This document shows, in pieces, positions 35,579 through 48,283 of a stretch of DNA of 64,000 nucleotides. Source of the DNA: Xylocopa sonorina (taxonomy: Eukaryota; Arthropoda; Insecta; Hymenoptera; Apidae); NCBI RefSeq assembly GCF_050948175.1, contig NC_135199.1:11536501-11600500 (forward strand), in the 5' to 3' direction. Both the position numbers and the translations under genes were made by a program. How positions within the stretch are numbered: the stretch's first letter is position 1; the number at the start of each line of letters is the position of its first letter. Below the pieces are notes generated by a model. That model was not told the origin of the DNA. It saw nothing but the letters and a program-made list of their open reading frames with translations, and searched no databases.

Positions 35579-38500
35579 GTTCCTGAACTCGTGGCTCGAG
35601 GAGATTTCCTACGTCGCGCGTGTCTTACTCGAAAGTTATTTCAATGGTCACTGGATAAAAGCCGCCGCTCTCTCTTATCGGAAATAAGGAAAGAGGGGAA
35701 TTGGACGGAGGAAACGCGGCTAATGAAAGGGTGTCGCGAAGCGTGGAAAGGAGAGGCGTGCTCGTCGGGCGTAGGTAGGAAAGCGTTCGATCGCAGAATG
35801 ACTGTGCACTGGGCCCCGATCTGCCGTTTCATTCGACCTGACTCACGAGCTGGCTCGCGTCCGATCGCTATCGTCGTAAATATTGAATAAATGTAATTAG
35901 CCATCGGGCTAGCGGAAGGGCGTGTGCAAACGGTAGCCAATGTTCGACTAGCGGCGATCCTGATCGGATTAGAGCCTCTTTCGGCGATGTCTGTAAATGG
36001 CTTTCCTCCAGATCGAAGATAGCTCGTCTTCGTGCAGCTTTTCCAGGGTGCAGAAATTGCCCTTCTTGCGATCGTGCTTTTTAACAGGTGGAGTTTGAAG
36101 AGAATAGCTGGTAGACCGTTGGTTTCCGTCGAAACGAAAAGAAGACGATGAATCGTTGGCGCGTCTCGCGGTAAAGTTGGCTAGGAGAGTAACGGGGGAA
36201 TCGAAACTCGTTCGAGAAACACTCGAGGTGGCGAGAGTTTAAAATTCACCACGACGGGGGGCCCCGTGGCGTTTCCTCGTGGAACGAGGGTTGCCCGCTC
36301 GATTTGCCCTATGACGCACGAGTATCATAGCCCGGGCAAGGAGAGCGTGTATCCGCAGTAATAAAGTTAGCGCGGTAATTATGACAGGCTCGTTACCAGC
36401 ACGTCGCAACGGGATATGAAGTGTTAATGAATGGACGCGTCGAACCAAGGGGTGGCTGGTACCGTCGTGTAATTTTCATTCGCCCGTAAACAAGCCTCGA
36501 ACACACGGCCGCTCTTCCACTGTTGAATTTCGGTGCCGTTCGTTCGCTCGCTCCTTTTTTTTAATTAACACCGCGCCTGACCATTTGTTTGCTATTCCTT
36601 CTCGCCTCGTCCGCGTCGAAAAATTAGGTACTCGATAACCGCGGTGAAATATTTTCATTTTTCGCGTTTCAGTGAAATTTCATAACGCCTCGCGAGTATC
36701 GACCAAATAATACTAGTTGCGACAAGAGCAGGGTAGCTTATCGATCGAGAACAGCCATCGGATAGCTGCTCCTTAGTGTTGTCTAAATACGAGATCCGTT
36801 AGAGACATCGCGAATTCCTCGCGAGGAGTACAAGCATTATCGGTCAGCGTCGAGATAAGGGGAAGTGCGCAGTGGCCCCGATACGGACCGATTTTAATTT
36901 AATCTAGCCGAGGAAAGCTTTCTTAATTCCGTCGATCGATAGCAGATGCTGAGATCCAGGGCTGCTCGCAGATAACCGATAACGCTATCTCTATCCTCTT
37001 GTAATCTCCGTTGATCCGGCGATTTCGTGTTCCTCGCATCGTTCGCCGCATAGATTGCAGGATTTTTACAGTCTCCTTCCGTCGCCACCTGACAGAAAAC
37101 TTATCGTTCTCGCCAACGAAACGTTTCGTAAGATTAAGCAAGACAATGATTGCTATTTTCGTAACGCGCGTAATTTTCCCACTAATCTCGCCAACAGTCT
37201 ACAAGAGTCCAACGCGAAACGCGTCGCGCATCTTCTTTAATCACAGAGTCTCGGTCTCCGATTCTCGTGGACGACTCTCTCGAGATTCACACGAGACTTC
37301 GCTCAAGGATGTTCCCGTGGCCTGTCAAAACGACGACTACTCACGAGGGGATCCTGCAGGATCGCGACCGTCCTCCGGCTCACGGCGAGGTGGGGGCGCG
37401 GGGTGGGTTCGGACGGTCGGGCAAAAGTTAGATTTCCGCGTCATTACACAGCCGTGGCGCTGGTCCCCGAGTTAATTGAATGCAGCGTGTGTTGACAGGT
37501 AGGCATATTGGCAGGGCAGAGACGGGGAAAGAACGCGGGGAGAAGGCGAACGAGGAGAGGACGAGCGCTGGCTGACCATGGTTTGTGTCAGATGCGGTCG
37601 CGATATCGGGCCCACGTCCACGGCTCCTCGAAGCCGTGTACCTGTCATTTTCGGTGACCGTGTCATTCAGCCCCGGTTCTTCCCTTTCACGGGATCCCTT
37701 TCTTCTAACTGGCCACGCTGCGTTACGGGACCAGCCGATACCAGGACCAGCGTCCCACAGATATAAACCGGCGCGGGGACCTAGACCCGCGTCCGAGATA
37801 ACGCGCGGATACCTGAACTCGATCCAACTCTGTGCCAATGATCGCCGTTCCTCTCCTATACACCTACCCGCGTGTATCCACGTGTATTCGTTCGTTCTAT
37901 AAGAATCGAACGAGCTTCGTTTCTCGATCATCGTTTTGCCCTCGATTCCCTCCTGCCTTTTCTTTCTTTTCTCACGATAGCTCGTCGACTCGAGCGACGT
38001 TTTGATGCGCGATACGCGTCGATGACTGCGGAGCTCTTGGGTGAACATCGAAAGATAGGCTCCGAGAGGGAGTCTTTCGTGAGTACGGTTTTTTCTTTGG
38101 CTGAGCCTCGATAGCGGTTCATTTAGGACGCTCTCGCGAGATGGAATTATCAATGGACTTGGTGGTTGAGTGGAAAAATTTGTCAAGGTCACGATTATTA
38201 ACCACTCATCGTTCCGTGAATGCAAAGAAAGACATTCGACGGCGGCTCGATAAATTTGACGGGCTTCGTATCGACGCGTCTGTCCGCGTTGTTTTCGAAA
38301 TCGAATCGAGAATTCGATAAACCGAGGAGACCGATCGAGCGATACGGTTCCGCGATATCGACAGTTTATTTTGCGCGGTGTGTAACGATCACGTGCACGA
38401 TCAACGGATGCCCGATACGTCGAGGGGGGACGTCGTTGAATCGAAAATTGTGAGACGGCTCCGCAACTGACCTCGGTCTCGTTTTCAGATGCTTATCTAG

Positions 38501-40779
38501 GATGTTAATTAATCCCACTTGAGGATGCACGAGAAAGTGAGCACGCCGTCGGGGTTTAGATAATGATCCGGTTTCGGAGGCTCCAGCTCGGTGATTCTCC
38601 AGAGTCATCGTCGCGATCGCGACACGCTCGCTTTCTGGCGTGCCTCGCGTTCTTCGAATCCTATCAGCGTCCAAGTTGAGGCCAGTTACTTTGTCCTAAT
38701 ATCGCTGGCGAAACGCTCGCTGCTCCTCTGAATACCCAGGTCTTAAATAATTATCGAACGCGCTGCTGCACTGATTTTTCCACGCTCGTCTCCCATCGAA
38801 ATTCTTGGACTCGTTGGATCTTCTCCTTTTCAGTTTTTTCAGTCGAAAATCCGTCGCCGTTTAAAGAGATAAATGTCGAGCGGTGAGGCGACTTTCCGGT
38901 TGGACACGATTCGGAAATTCTTCAGTTTCGTGGGCATGTTTCGGCCAGGTACACGGGAACTCTCTGGAGAGCTCCGTCCGGAGGTATCTACACGATCCTA
39001 CACTTTGTGCGACCTCTTGTCGCGTCCCCAAGGATTCGTATTCCTAGTCACGCGTTTAATCCCTCGAAACATGCAACTGGCTCGCAGTCCTTCGATACCC
39101 GGGAACAAAAGTTCGCTGGGAACGTTCGCGAGCTTCGCAAAACGGAACGAAACAGAGGACCTATCATACCTTGTACCTCCATTTTCTATTTTCTTCGATC
39201 ACAAGTACACGATTCACTACGATCTCTATAAAATCTCCTGAGAAAACCAATGAAATATCTTTGCTTTCACTGGTTCGAACAGAAAACTTGGTCGAAACCT
39301 CGAACGTGCCTCAGCATTCGTAATTCGTCTTAATTGCACTCTCCGTACGAAACGAATATATCGCACGACATTCAGACGCGAATCATCGGGGACGGTTCAC
39401 GAAGAGCGAGGACCAGAATCTCGTACAGTCGTCGATCTCGTTTTTGGAGGCGGATGGTCCCAGGAAGTTCTCGAAGGGTGTATCGGTGTCGCGACGGTTC
39501 CACGGAATACTTTGTGCCGGCGAGCACGTCGCCAGGCGAGTGAGCGGAGGTGAACAGGTTGTCAATGGGAATTTCTGGACGTTGGACGTGGATAGGCCTC
39601 GGGATCAGGGGTGTATCCTTGGGGACAGATGCGTCACCGCGAACAACTGCGGATACCGGTGTCGCCGTCGCGTCTGCCGCCGTCGCTCTGCCTCTCCGTT
39701 CCTCTCCTCTGGCCTGGCCTCGTCTCGTTCCCTTTGCCCAATTAGTATCTATCCGTTTCCTCGCGTATCTACGTATCGAGGACCGTCGATCCTCTTTTTC
39801 TCTCTCCGTCCAGATATCGAAACGCTGCTTCCCCTCTTCTTATTATTTTCATGCGTCGTCGGCCACGATTGACGGCTACGAAGGCTTGTGTCGCCGCTCG
39901 AAACTGTAAACGATCGTGGATACGGAAGAGCGAGTCGTCCTGCATCGGTGTTCTTCTCTCGCGAGCAATTACTTCGAGCCCCGTCGTGTCATTATCGGAC
40001 ATAATCTCGGATCGGTTGGACTTCGATCTTGCGCATCGAACTGCCGCGCGGCTGTTCGACCAGCTGAAATGGAAGCTTCGCTCGAAACATCGCCAGTGCG
40101 ATCATCGACGTCGCAATTGAAAGTTGCCCGTTAAACGCTCGATGCCCTCTCGCAACGCGTCCTGAAACAATCGAAAACTTAGGGTGGAAGCGACGTCACG
40201 CGACGAACCGTGCCTCGTCACTCGACCCAGATATCGATCATCTCCAGGATCCCGTCTCGTCCGTTCAGGACGCGGCAACGTTTCCTGCCCGTCTTCCTGT
40301 TTGTCCGCCGCATTTCCTCTCCTCGCGGAGTGCCGGCGCATCTCTCGCGTACTTCGGCCGCGGAGCGAGACAGGAGGAAGAGCGCGGTGGCCGATCCATC
40401 AAAACTGTGTGTCAGTAGCCATTAGCACGCTCCCAACGGCGCAGCGTCGGGTGCCGCAGCCTCCGCCACCCCCACGATCCCGCTGAACGCTCCCGGGCTT
40501 GCCATCGCGCTTTGCACCTACTTGCTCGCGGAAAAATTTCCTTCATCCCTCTCGTTCGTATCCTCCGCCAGCTTCCGTCAACTCCGCGTCTTCGAAATCG
40601 CGGCTCTATTACTTGCAACGACTCGATAGAAATCTCAAAGAGCAAAGAGAGGGACAGAGAGAATTGCAGATCGAGTTCGCAGAGCTGACCCATTTGGCGC
40701 AAGGTATAAAAATAATAACGGAATGGAGGAGTAGCGTCGACGAACGGAGCGCGTTCCCTGGCCGTTTGTTCCGTAGTTC

Positions 40780-40856
40780 CAGCAACAGAAGCAATAGCAG
40801 CAACAGCCATTCCGCCGGCGGCGGCGTCGGCAGCAGCAACGGCAGCTTTAGCGGAC
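40780..40856. repeat. AGC/GGC trinucleotide-rich (opa-like) tract
   Basis: Interrupted AGC and GGC triplets that stay open in several frames: Ser/Asn/Gly on plus, Ala or Leu on minus. It lies inside a 173-codon plus-strand open frame (40499-41020) that has no recognisable domain. Confidence 0.6.
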
Positions 40857-40865
40857 GGTCGACGA

Positions 40866-40875
40866 TCATCCATCA
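40866..40875 (-). promoter_or_regulatory. EXD-LAB-like site TGATGGATGA
   Basis: Exact decamer on the minus strand. An HTH-like TGACA core lies seven bases upstream of it on the same strand. It is 9.7 kb upstream of labial. Confidence 0.35.
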
Positions 40876-43800
40876 TAAAGGTGTCAGCCTCCCTCCTCGG
40901 CCAGAAACAACTAGCTATGACATTCTTCGCGCTGCCACTGCTTCCTTTTGCCTTTACCATTCTGTACGTCTATCCGTTCCTTTCTTTTTCCCCTATTTCT
41001 CTCTTCCTCTTTTTGCTTAACTCCCGTATCTCTCAGCGGAGCGGAGCTTTTCCACCTTCTCGAGAGGGGGGAAAACCGTGGAAGGTTGGAACGGTTCTCG
41101 GGAGCGGTGGATTAAGGGTTTAATTAAATATTTTGTACGTATCTCGTGTGGAGGTCGAGCGTTATCGCTTGCAATTACTCTTCTCTCGACGATTCGAGGG
41201 AATTATGATTTGAGGAATTCTTCCAGTTCGCTGATTACATTCGACCGGGAAATGAAACAATTTTCTTGTTTAGTAGTGCGTTGGCCCCGTCGAAATTTTT
41301 ATTTTGACAGCCAGGGGATGCTTATCGTTCATTCTGGCTCGTTAGAAGGGCGAATACCAAAATGGCGACCACGCGAGCGAGGGAAAAATGCGGAAGGTCG
41401 CGGCACGCCATCCGCGTCTCCTCGCCCGGCGGTAGCCACGGTAATGTTTTAATTAAGACAAACGTGGTCGTTAGTAAATATGGTAACGACTGCTGTCCGA
41501 CAATGAGAATCAATCATGCCACTTACGCGTGTCGGGTGATCGCCAGGCGATAAAACGCGTTACTACGAACGACAACACGTTGCGCCTGCAACGAAAACTC
41601 GTACTCGTTATTCCAACGCTACCGTTGGAATTTCGTCGGCCATTATGATGCATTTTACCAACGCGTGCTTCGAACGTGAAATCAACCCCTCACCCCTCGT
41701 ATCGAGCTTTCTCTTCTCGAAATTAATTGGAACTTTCTTGCAAACATAAACTGATTTTACATGAGTAACAAACTTTTAGTAACAGTCGTCGTCAGAAATT
41801 TGTTCAGCACGCTACAAAGATCGAAATCTAGCGTTGTGCCACGATCGGAGAGTGCCTCGAGAGGAATTTGTAGAATTTGGAGGAGGTAGGGGTAGCTGAG
41901 ACGCCCGATGGATTTAGGTGTAAGTCGGGAAAGGGGCTGTTGACAACGAACGGCAGTTGTGAAGTTTTTCAGGGTACGGCTAGGGTAACGTACAATTCTA
42001 TTTGTTGGATGATTGTACCGCTGCGAAATCAAGTCTGACGAAGATCGATCGGACAGCATTTCGGGCGTCAACACACGGGATCGTCGGTTCCCCTGTTCAA
42101 CCCCACTAAGGTCGGCACCGCCGTCACTCTCTCACAGATGCTGCCAATCCTGGTTAAAGTTTCTATTAAGAAATTCCATTTAATGAAAACGCGTACCAGG
42201 CCACGGCGTTAACGTCAGAGGATCGACGCACAATGGCGGCCTTGATTTGGACCTTGAAACGAGAGGAGGAAACGATGAGAACTCGTGAGGATGGTATCTC
42301 ATTCGAGCTGTATTACAATTAGCTGTGAACGGAGTTTGGTTGCTGGAGCATGTGTAGCCAAAGTTGTGCAGTTGATGCGTCATTTTTTATGTACCGATCC
42401 AGGCCAAACATGCGGTTTTAAGTGATCCACTTTCGATAGAAGTCAAGTCTGTTTGTTCGCTATTGGCGCCAATCTAAGTGACAAAATAGTTTTCTATAAA
42501 AAATTAAGTAGAGATGCTTTGGTTGTCAGAATCTGAGGTGACCTTCGTTTACTACATTGGTTACATTTTTAAATATTACTACTGTTGGTAGTTCGTATTT
42601 CAAGGTAACAATGCTTTTACTACCCGATGGAAACTAAGCAGTTTCAACCTTTCGCGAAGATAAAATGCTTCGTTACGAGTTGTCGATAAAGAAGCAATCT
42701 GTCCAATCCTCTGCAAATATATATATATCTGCGAGTAAAGTAGAAATCTTCCTAGCAGTCGATAAAATAGTGCTCTACCAATTGGACGGTCACTAAAACG
42801 TGATAAACGGATGGAAAAGATTGAAATTGCCGGATATTTGAGCGCGGGACACGGTTGAAAACGGTGGACGTAGATGGGGTTGAACCCAGGCTACTTTTCC
42901 ATTCTGGTCGGAACGAAACAGCTGTTGTCCCGAGTTTAGGGGTGGTATCCACTGTCAGATGCTCCGCCTATAAATCAACCGAGCTCATAGGGGAGACAGG
43001 CGGACGCCATGTTAACATACATAAACAAACCTTGCGCTCCCTAACTGATAAACGGTGAAAGCTGCGCGCAACAAGCGATCCCGTGAACTTTTTAATAAGG
43101 GTTGCGCGACAGGAGGACACGTAGTAACGACGGTAGATGAAACGCAAGGCGCGTGTATCGGATGGAGAGTTCCACGAAGAAGAATCGAACCGGCTGGCCA
43201 GGGATAATTAATAAATGTCAATCAGTTCCGTGGAATCGAAGGTGTCGGTGGAGAGGTACGAGCTAAAATGATTTTATGCCTGTCTTATGAACAATCTAAT
43301 GTTACCCGACCGATGGACAAAGATCATAGGACGGCTAATGGTCGAAGACCCGTTCGTCTCGAAGACCCCGAGACTAATCAGCGCGAGCATTAATCATCCC
43401 CGTGGATCCTCGACCTAATTTTCGTAAGGTCAAGTCGCAATGGAGACGTTGATTGGATTCCACGTCAGACCAGAAGTAAACACCTTTTCCCTTCTTTCGC
43501 TATCCACCGTATCCTCTTTTCTTTTATTGAAACAATCATTTAACCAATAATGGAATATATCATTCACCTTCGTTCGCTCGTCGCGATTCATCATACGACG
43601 TTCGACTCCATTCATCACCGAGCGTAAGTACATTGGATTCGAACGTCGCCTAGTCAGACCAGCAACTGGTAAAGTTACTTAAAAAGTATCGCTAACCTTA
43701 AATATGTATTGGGGATGTATTTCGTTGCTTTGAAAAAAGTTGCAGCAACCCTGGAAGGGCGATCGTGTACGGTGATCTTCTCGTGGAGTCTGGTTCGTTG

Positions 43801-45845
43801 AATTTCCAGCGACAACGAGATCCACGAAGCAACGGTGGGATTCTTAATGCGGTCCGTCGAAAAAATATTGCTGGGTAATTGTAAACCGCAGCCTTCCGCG
43901 GTGGCGTGGACCGTTTATCATCATCTCTATAGGTCGCCGAGCGATGTTCGGGGGTTCACCGGTGCTAAGAGTTAAAACCTCAGCATGACTGGTGGCCTCG
44001 GTAGCCGATAGACGTGTCATTTACGCGTCTACGAATCAATAGCCGCTTCACTTTACACCCACCTTACATCATTAGTCATTTTATAGGACCGTTATACAGT
44101 GTGCCCTCTTTACATGCACCTAGCCCCAACCCCTGGTCGCCTCTCTTATTAGAAATCGAGTCGAACTTGCACATCTTATCTGTTCCATGGTTTTTCTTCG
44201 TCTCGCGGAGTTTCGTAAAATCCCTTCCACCCATTCATCGATCTACTTACCTCGTTGTTATTGTCGTTCAATATACAATGCTTCAGAACTTCCTCTGGAT
44301 CTCTCAGTGGCGTAAATGAAATCCCCTCGCTGCAGCCAATCCTAACTCACCGACCATCGATCGAATCGTATCCACGGAAGCATTTTTTCGGGAACGCATC
44401 CGAATCCGCTCGCGGTAAGGTGAAACCAGATGCGGAACAATTAATAAAGTGTATCGGGGAGTGTCCGAGGCGTAGGAGAGATGCGGCCCCGACTAATATT
44501 CGAATTCTGCCGTGACACGGGGCAACTAATCATTCTAACGACCCCGTGTGTGCACGTACACGTGGCCCTGTAGCGCGGTGTGTGCGTGGAACGGTGGACC
44601 CGGGGCTTGGCCCCGACCAAGAAACGCCGAATGGTTTTGCACGCTTACCGCTCGATTTTCGGATCTATCACCCTCCGGGTAGCCTGGGCCTGCCCCGCTC
44701 TCGGCTCGCTCTCGACCGCTCTCCAGCCTACCCTATCGAGATTTATGGAACGTGTCAAATCGAACGGCTAACCCTTGAGTTCTTAGTTAAGTCTGTTGGA
44801 CCTTGTCCGTACACCTACATCCGTACAGTCCTCGACGCTCTGAATCTGAATCGACGCATCGTTGTTTTTAACGTATCCACCGAGTTTGCACCTTTGTTCC
44901 ACGAACAATATGGAATCGCGTTAGTGATTCACGACCTGCGTCAACCGGGCGACAGGTTTGCTCAACATTTCCAACGATGAGAGACCGCGAGGCGTTCGGT
45001 TCTGAGCACCGCGATGCACGTGAAATATGTCTCATCCCTTATTCATCAAAGTCGTTGGTGGTTGAACTTTTGTCCATCAGCATCCTCTCGGTGGCTGGCA
45101 ACGAACGCTTGTTCGAGGCCCGCGCGAGAGACAAGTGGTACCGCGTCAATCACCCTCGTTCTCCATCCCCGGTGGAACCAGGCGCAGTTCTCCTCTCGGC
45201 GTACCTACCACCGGGAGAGCGGTACGCAGAGGCGAGATCCGTAATTTCTCGTGTCCCCGTGCACGGTCGCGTGGCGTGTAAGATTCTATTTGCGGTGCGA
45301 GCACGCCGGGAACCTCGGAGAGTACGCTGCGAGGGACCATGTGTAAGCAAGCGGCCGAGCAAAGCGCAAGGTGTTCCCGCGGTGAAAAGTTAACGCATCG
45401 CGGACGTATGCAGCCGTGTGCGCGCGTATAGAGGAGGCGTGTAGAGCGAGTGTAGAGCGTGGAGGCTGCCGCGCGCGGCCGCTTCCTTCATCTATCATGC
45501 GAACCATGACAAACCGAGGCTCAAAAGCAGCCGCCAGCGTGGCAGCGACTTCTTGCCTTCTACGCTTAGTCTCAGCTGAGCCTCTACCTGTCCGCTACGT
45601 GGGATCTACTCGCCTCTCCCGCTCCCTCCACATTTATTAACATTTAAGCGTTAACGACATTTCTCTGCCCCGTGAACGGGGCATCGCCGAAGAAACCGGA
45701 ACCGTCCGCGCTCTGCTCCTCGTTCGACGCTCGCCTCCTCCCTACCAAAGGGTTTCGGGATTCCTTTCGTCTCGGACGACCAGACTTACTCGTCGTCCAC
45801 CGACTTCTTTCGTCGGGGGACACCGGTGGTACCTTTTCTTTTTCT

Positions 45846-45862
45846 CGAGAGAGAGAGAGAGA
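45846..45862. repeat. GA microsatellite
   Basis: (GA)8 run in the labial-pb interval. Confidence 0.85.
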
Positions 45863-47400
45863 TCCTCGAAACAGCGTGGTTTCATTGTTTTTACAATTTT
45901 TTGTTTTGTTTTTAGCGTTTCGTCGCCGCGTTCTCGCGTTTCCAACCGCGCATCCGTAGCGACGTGTTTGTTTTCGACCAATCGGTTACCCCACCGGAAA
46001 CGGGTTCCTCGAGGGAAAAACGGCGGATCGTTATGTTTCACTCGGGACTCGAGAAGATTATCGGAAATCAATTTCGGTGGTTCGCGCGGGCCGGCATTAG
46101 AGGCGGTTTTAAGGTATTCGCGTACGAGGCGCAGGGGTCGCGCGACGCTCCATCATCGAAATATCGCGATTACAGCGAGCGCGCGATCGAATCGGTCACG
46201 GGGCGGTTTTTGCCCGGCTGCCGAGTTTTTTGCCCGCCGCGCATTATGTCTTTTACAGTTTAACTTTCTACATTACACGAAACCCCCGGCGTTTCATCAC
46301 CGCGCCACTGCGCCGCGAGATTTCACCTCTGAAATGAGTTTCTCGTTATTTACGTTTTTGCGCGAGCCCACAATTACGCGACACTAAACGTCGAACGAGC
46401 CCGGCCGTTTTCTCCCGGCCGACATTTGCTTTTCGTCCGCGACGCGCACTGTTACGCTTCCATTCTCGTCGCTCGTTCTTCTCTCCTCTTTTTCCTCCGT
46501 TTTTTTTTCTTCTTCGACGACGCTTCGAAATTATTTACGCGAGGTTCCCGGGAAAAAAATTCCAAACGAAAAGCGTCGCGCCAACATTAATTCATCCCCC
46601 TCTTGTACTTTTTTAAGAGGTTGTTTAGCGGAGGAGAAATAAAAATGATCGGTCCCCGCACGTTTTCAATTGGAAAGTTTCGAAAGAAAATGGTAGGTGG
46701 AAGGAAAACTGATCAAAGGATCGTAGGTTAGTCGACAGCTTGTTCGAGGCGAAAGTCGGCGCGGAATTCAGGAGTTTTCCGGTGTTCGACTATATCGGTC
46801 GGAAAGCAAAGTGGCGTGAATGAGTCGTCCCTTGACGATCGTAAGATTTATGGTCGCGACGGTCGGACGGGGAGGCCAAACATTGCGCGACTCGGGGCTA
46901 GTAACCCTTGACTTCTCCTTCGTCCACACCCCCTGCGACCCCATGCGGTTGCGATAGTGGTCGCGCGACTCGTGATAAAAATATGACTGTCCCGTAAAAC
47001 AAAATGTTTCTTCTTATCGCGAACTTCTTCTTTTTCCCAGTAGATAAAGAATTCTTCGACTACCCCTTCAATTCTCACAACGTAAACATTCCTCTCTACG
47101 GTTTCCATTTCTCTTTCGAGTTCTTCTCTTTCCTCTTTCGAGAAACTAAAAACCAGAGAAGCCCAGTAAGAGAACAGAGCGATGGTTGGCACCGATGGTG
47201 ATAAAAAAAACGCGATATCTAAGGATTCGTCGAAAGCGCGATTCCCCCGGTTTTCCGGTGGTTTTTTCGCCCCGAGGTACTAGGCCAGCCGCCGGAAGGG
47301 CGGCGTTTCCATCGCGGAGAAAAAGTTAATAGCGTGGAGAAATTAGCCCGACAGGGGGTGGGCGAGGCGCGGTGAGGCGAGGGTGGAGGTGAATCCAGGG

Positions 47401-47418
47401 GTGTGTGTGTGTGTATGT
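47401..47418. repeat. GT microsatellite
   Basis: (GT)7 followed by ATGTTG in the labial-pb interval. Confidence 0.85.
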
Positions 47419-47592
47419 TGGAGCAGGGAGGGCGGTTGATCGTTGATCGGGGGGTTGCGTTTCTCGCTGGGGTGTTCTGCACAGATGCAACGATAGCAAC
47501 AGTTCGGTCGGCTCGTTCGGACAGGAGGCCGCATATGAGCTGGCCGGCGCGCACCGCGTCCTATGGGCTTGACTCACACGCATCGCGCGCAG

Positions 47593-47602
47593 TCATCCAT
47601 CA
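47593..47602 (-). promoter_or_regulatory. EXD-LAB-like site TGATGGATGA beside an HTH-like core
   Basis: On the minus strand the sequence reads CTGACAATGATGGATGA: a TGACA (Hth/Meis) core one base before the PBC-Hox decamer. This matches the composite layout known from labial/Hoxb1 autoregulatory enhancers. It is 16.4 kb upstream of labial and 3 kb downstream of pb. Confidence 0.4.
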
Positions 47603-48273
47603 TTGTCAGTCTCTTCACTGACACAGCCGTACGTCCGGTCTACGGACGCGCGTACACACGGGACTCTCTCGATTCGAGATCCACCCGGCCTCCCTCTCGC
47701 TTCGACGAACGGCTGCCTCGAGCTCTGATTTCCCGCGAAACCGAGCCCGTAGCCGGGGCGAACGCGTGGCCAGCGGGACGATCGCCTCGATCCTACGCGG
47801 AATACTTTCGCGACCGGTTAAGTGGAATGCGTATCTTTAATTGTGATCTCGCGAAACGGATTTGCCAACCTCGAGTCAACGCTGCGAGTATTAGGGGTAG
47901 TTTTCTTTCTTCCTGTGGTTAACATTTCTTTTAAGATAGCTCGATTCTAAAGCTTGCAGTCGATAGATTGTGTAACATAATTTAACGAAAATATAGTTAA
48001 GTTGGTCGAAATGTAGAATACAAAGACGAGACGCAAGGGATAACACTATTCAAGCTCGCGGACCGGAAAATGTAGACCGAATCTAATGGTTATTCGAGCG
48101 TATCCTTGGAATGATCGGCGATACGAGGATCGGAAGGTGGATACACGTGTAGAACGCCCGAAGGAACGTCTGAATTTCGAGGATCCCTTTGGACGGGCTC
48201 GCGGGGCAGCCCGAAATGTATGTATTCGGATCGGCGTTTCCTGCGAGCCCCGCGTCGGCGAAGGAAGCGACGA

Positions 48274-48283
48274 TGATGGATGA
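48274..48283 (+). promoter_or_regulatory. EXD-LAB-like site TGATGGATGA
   Basis: Third exact copy of the decamer, on the plus strand, 672 bp from the copy at 47593. No HTH-like core is adjacent on the 5' side. Confidence 0.35.

Noticed and set aside
43182..43193. tRNA B-box-like GGTTCGATTC on the minus strand
   Set aside because: No pairing T stem, acceptor stem or A box around it.
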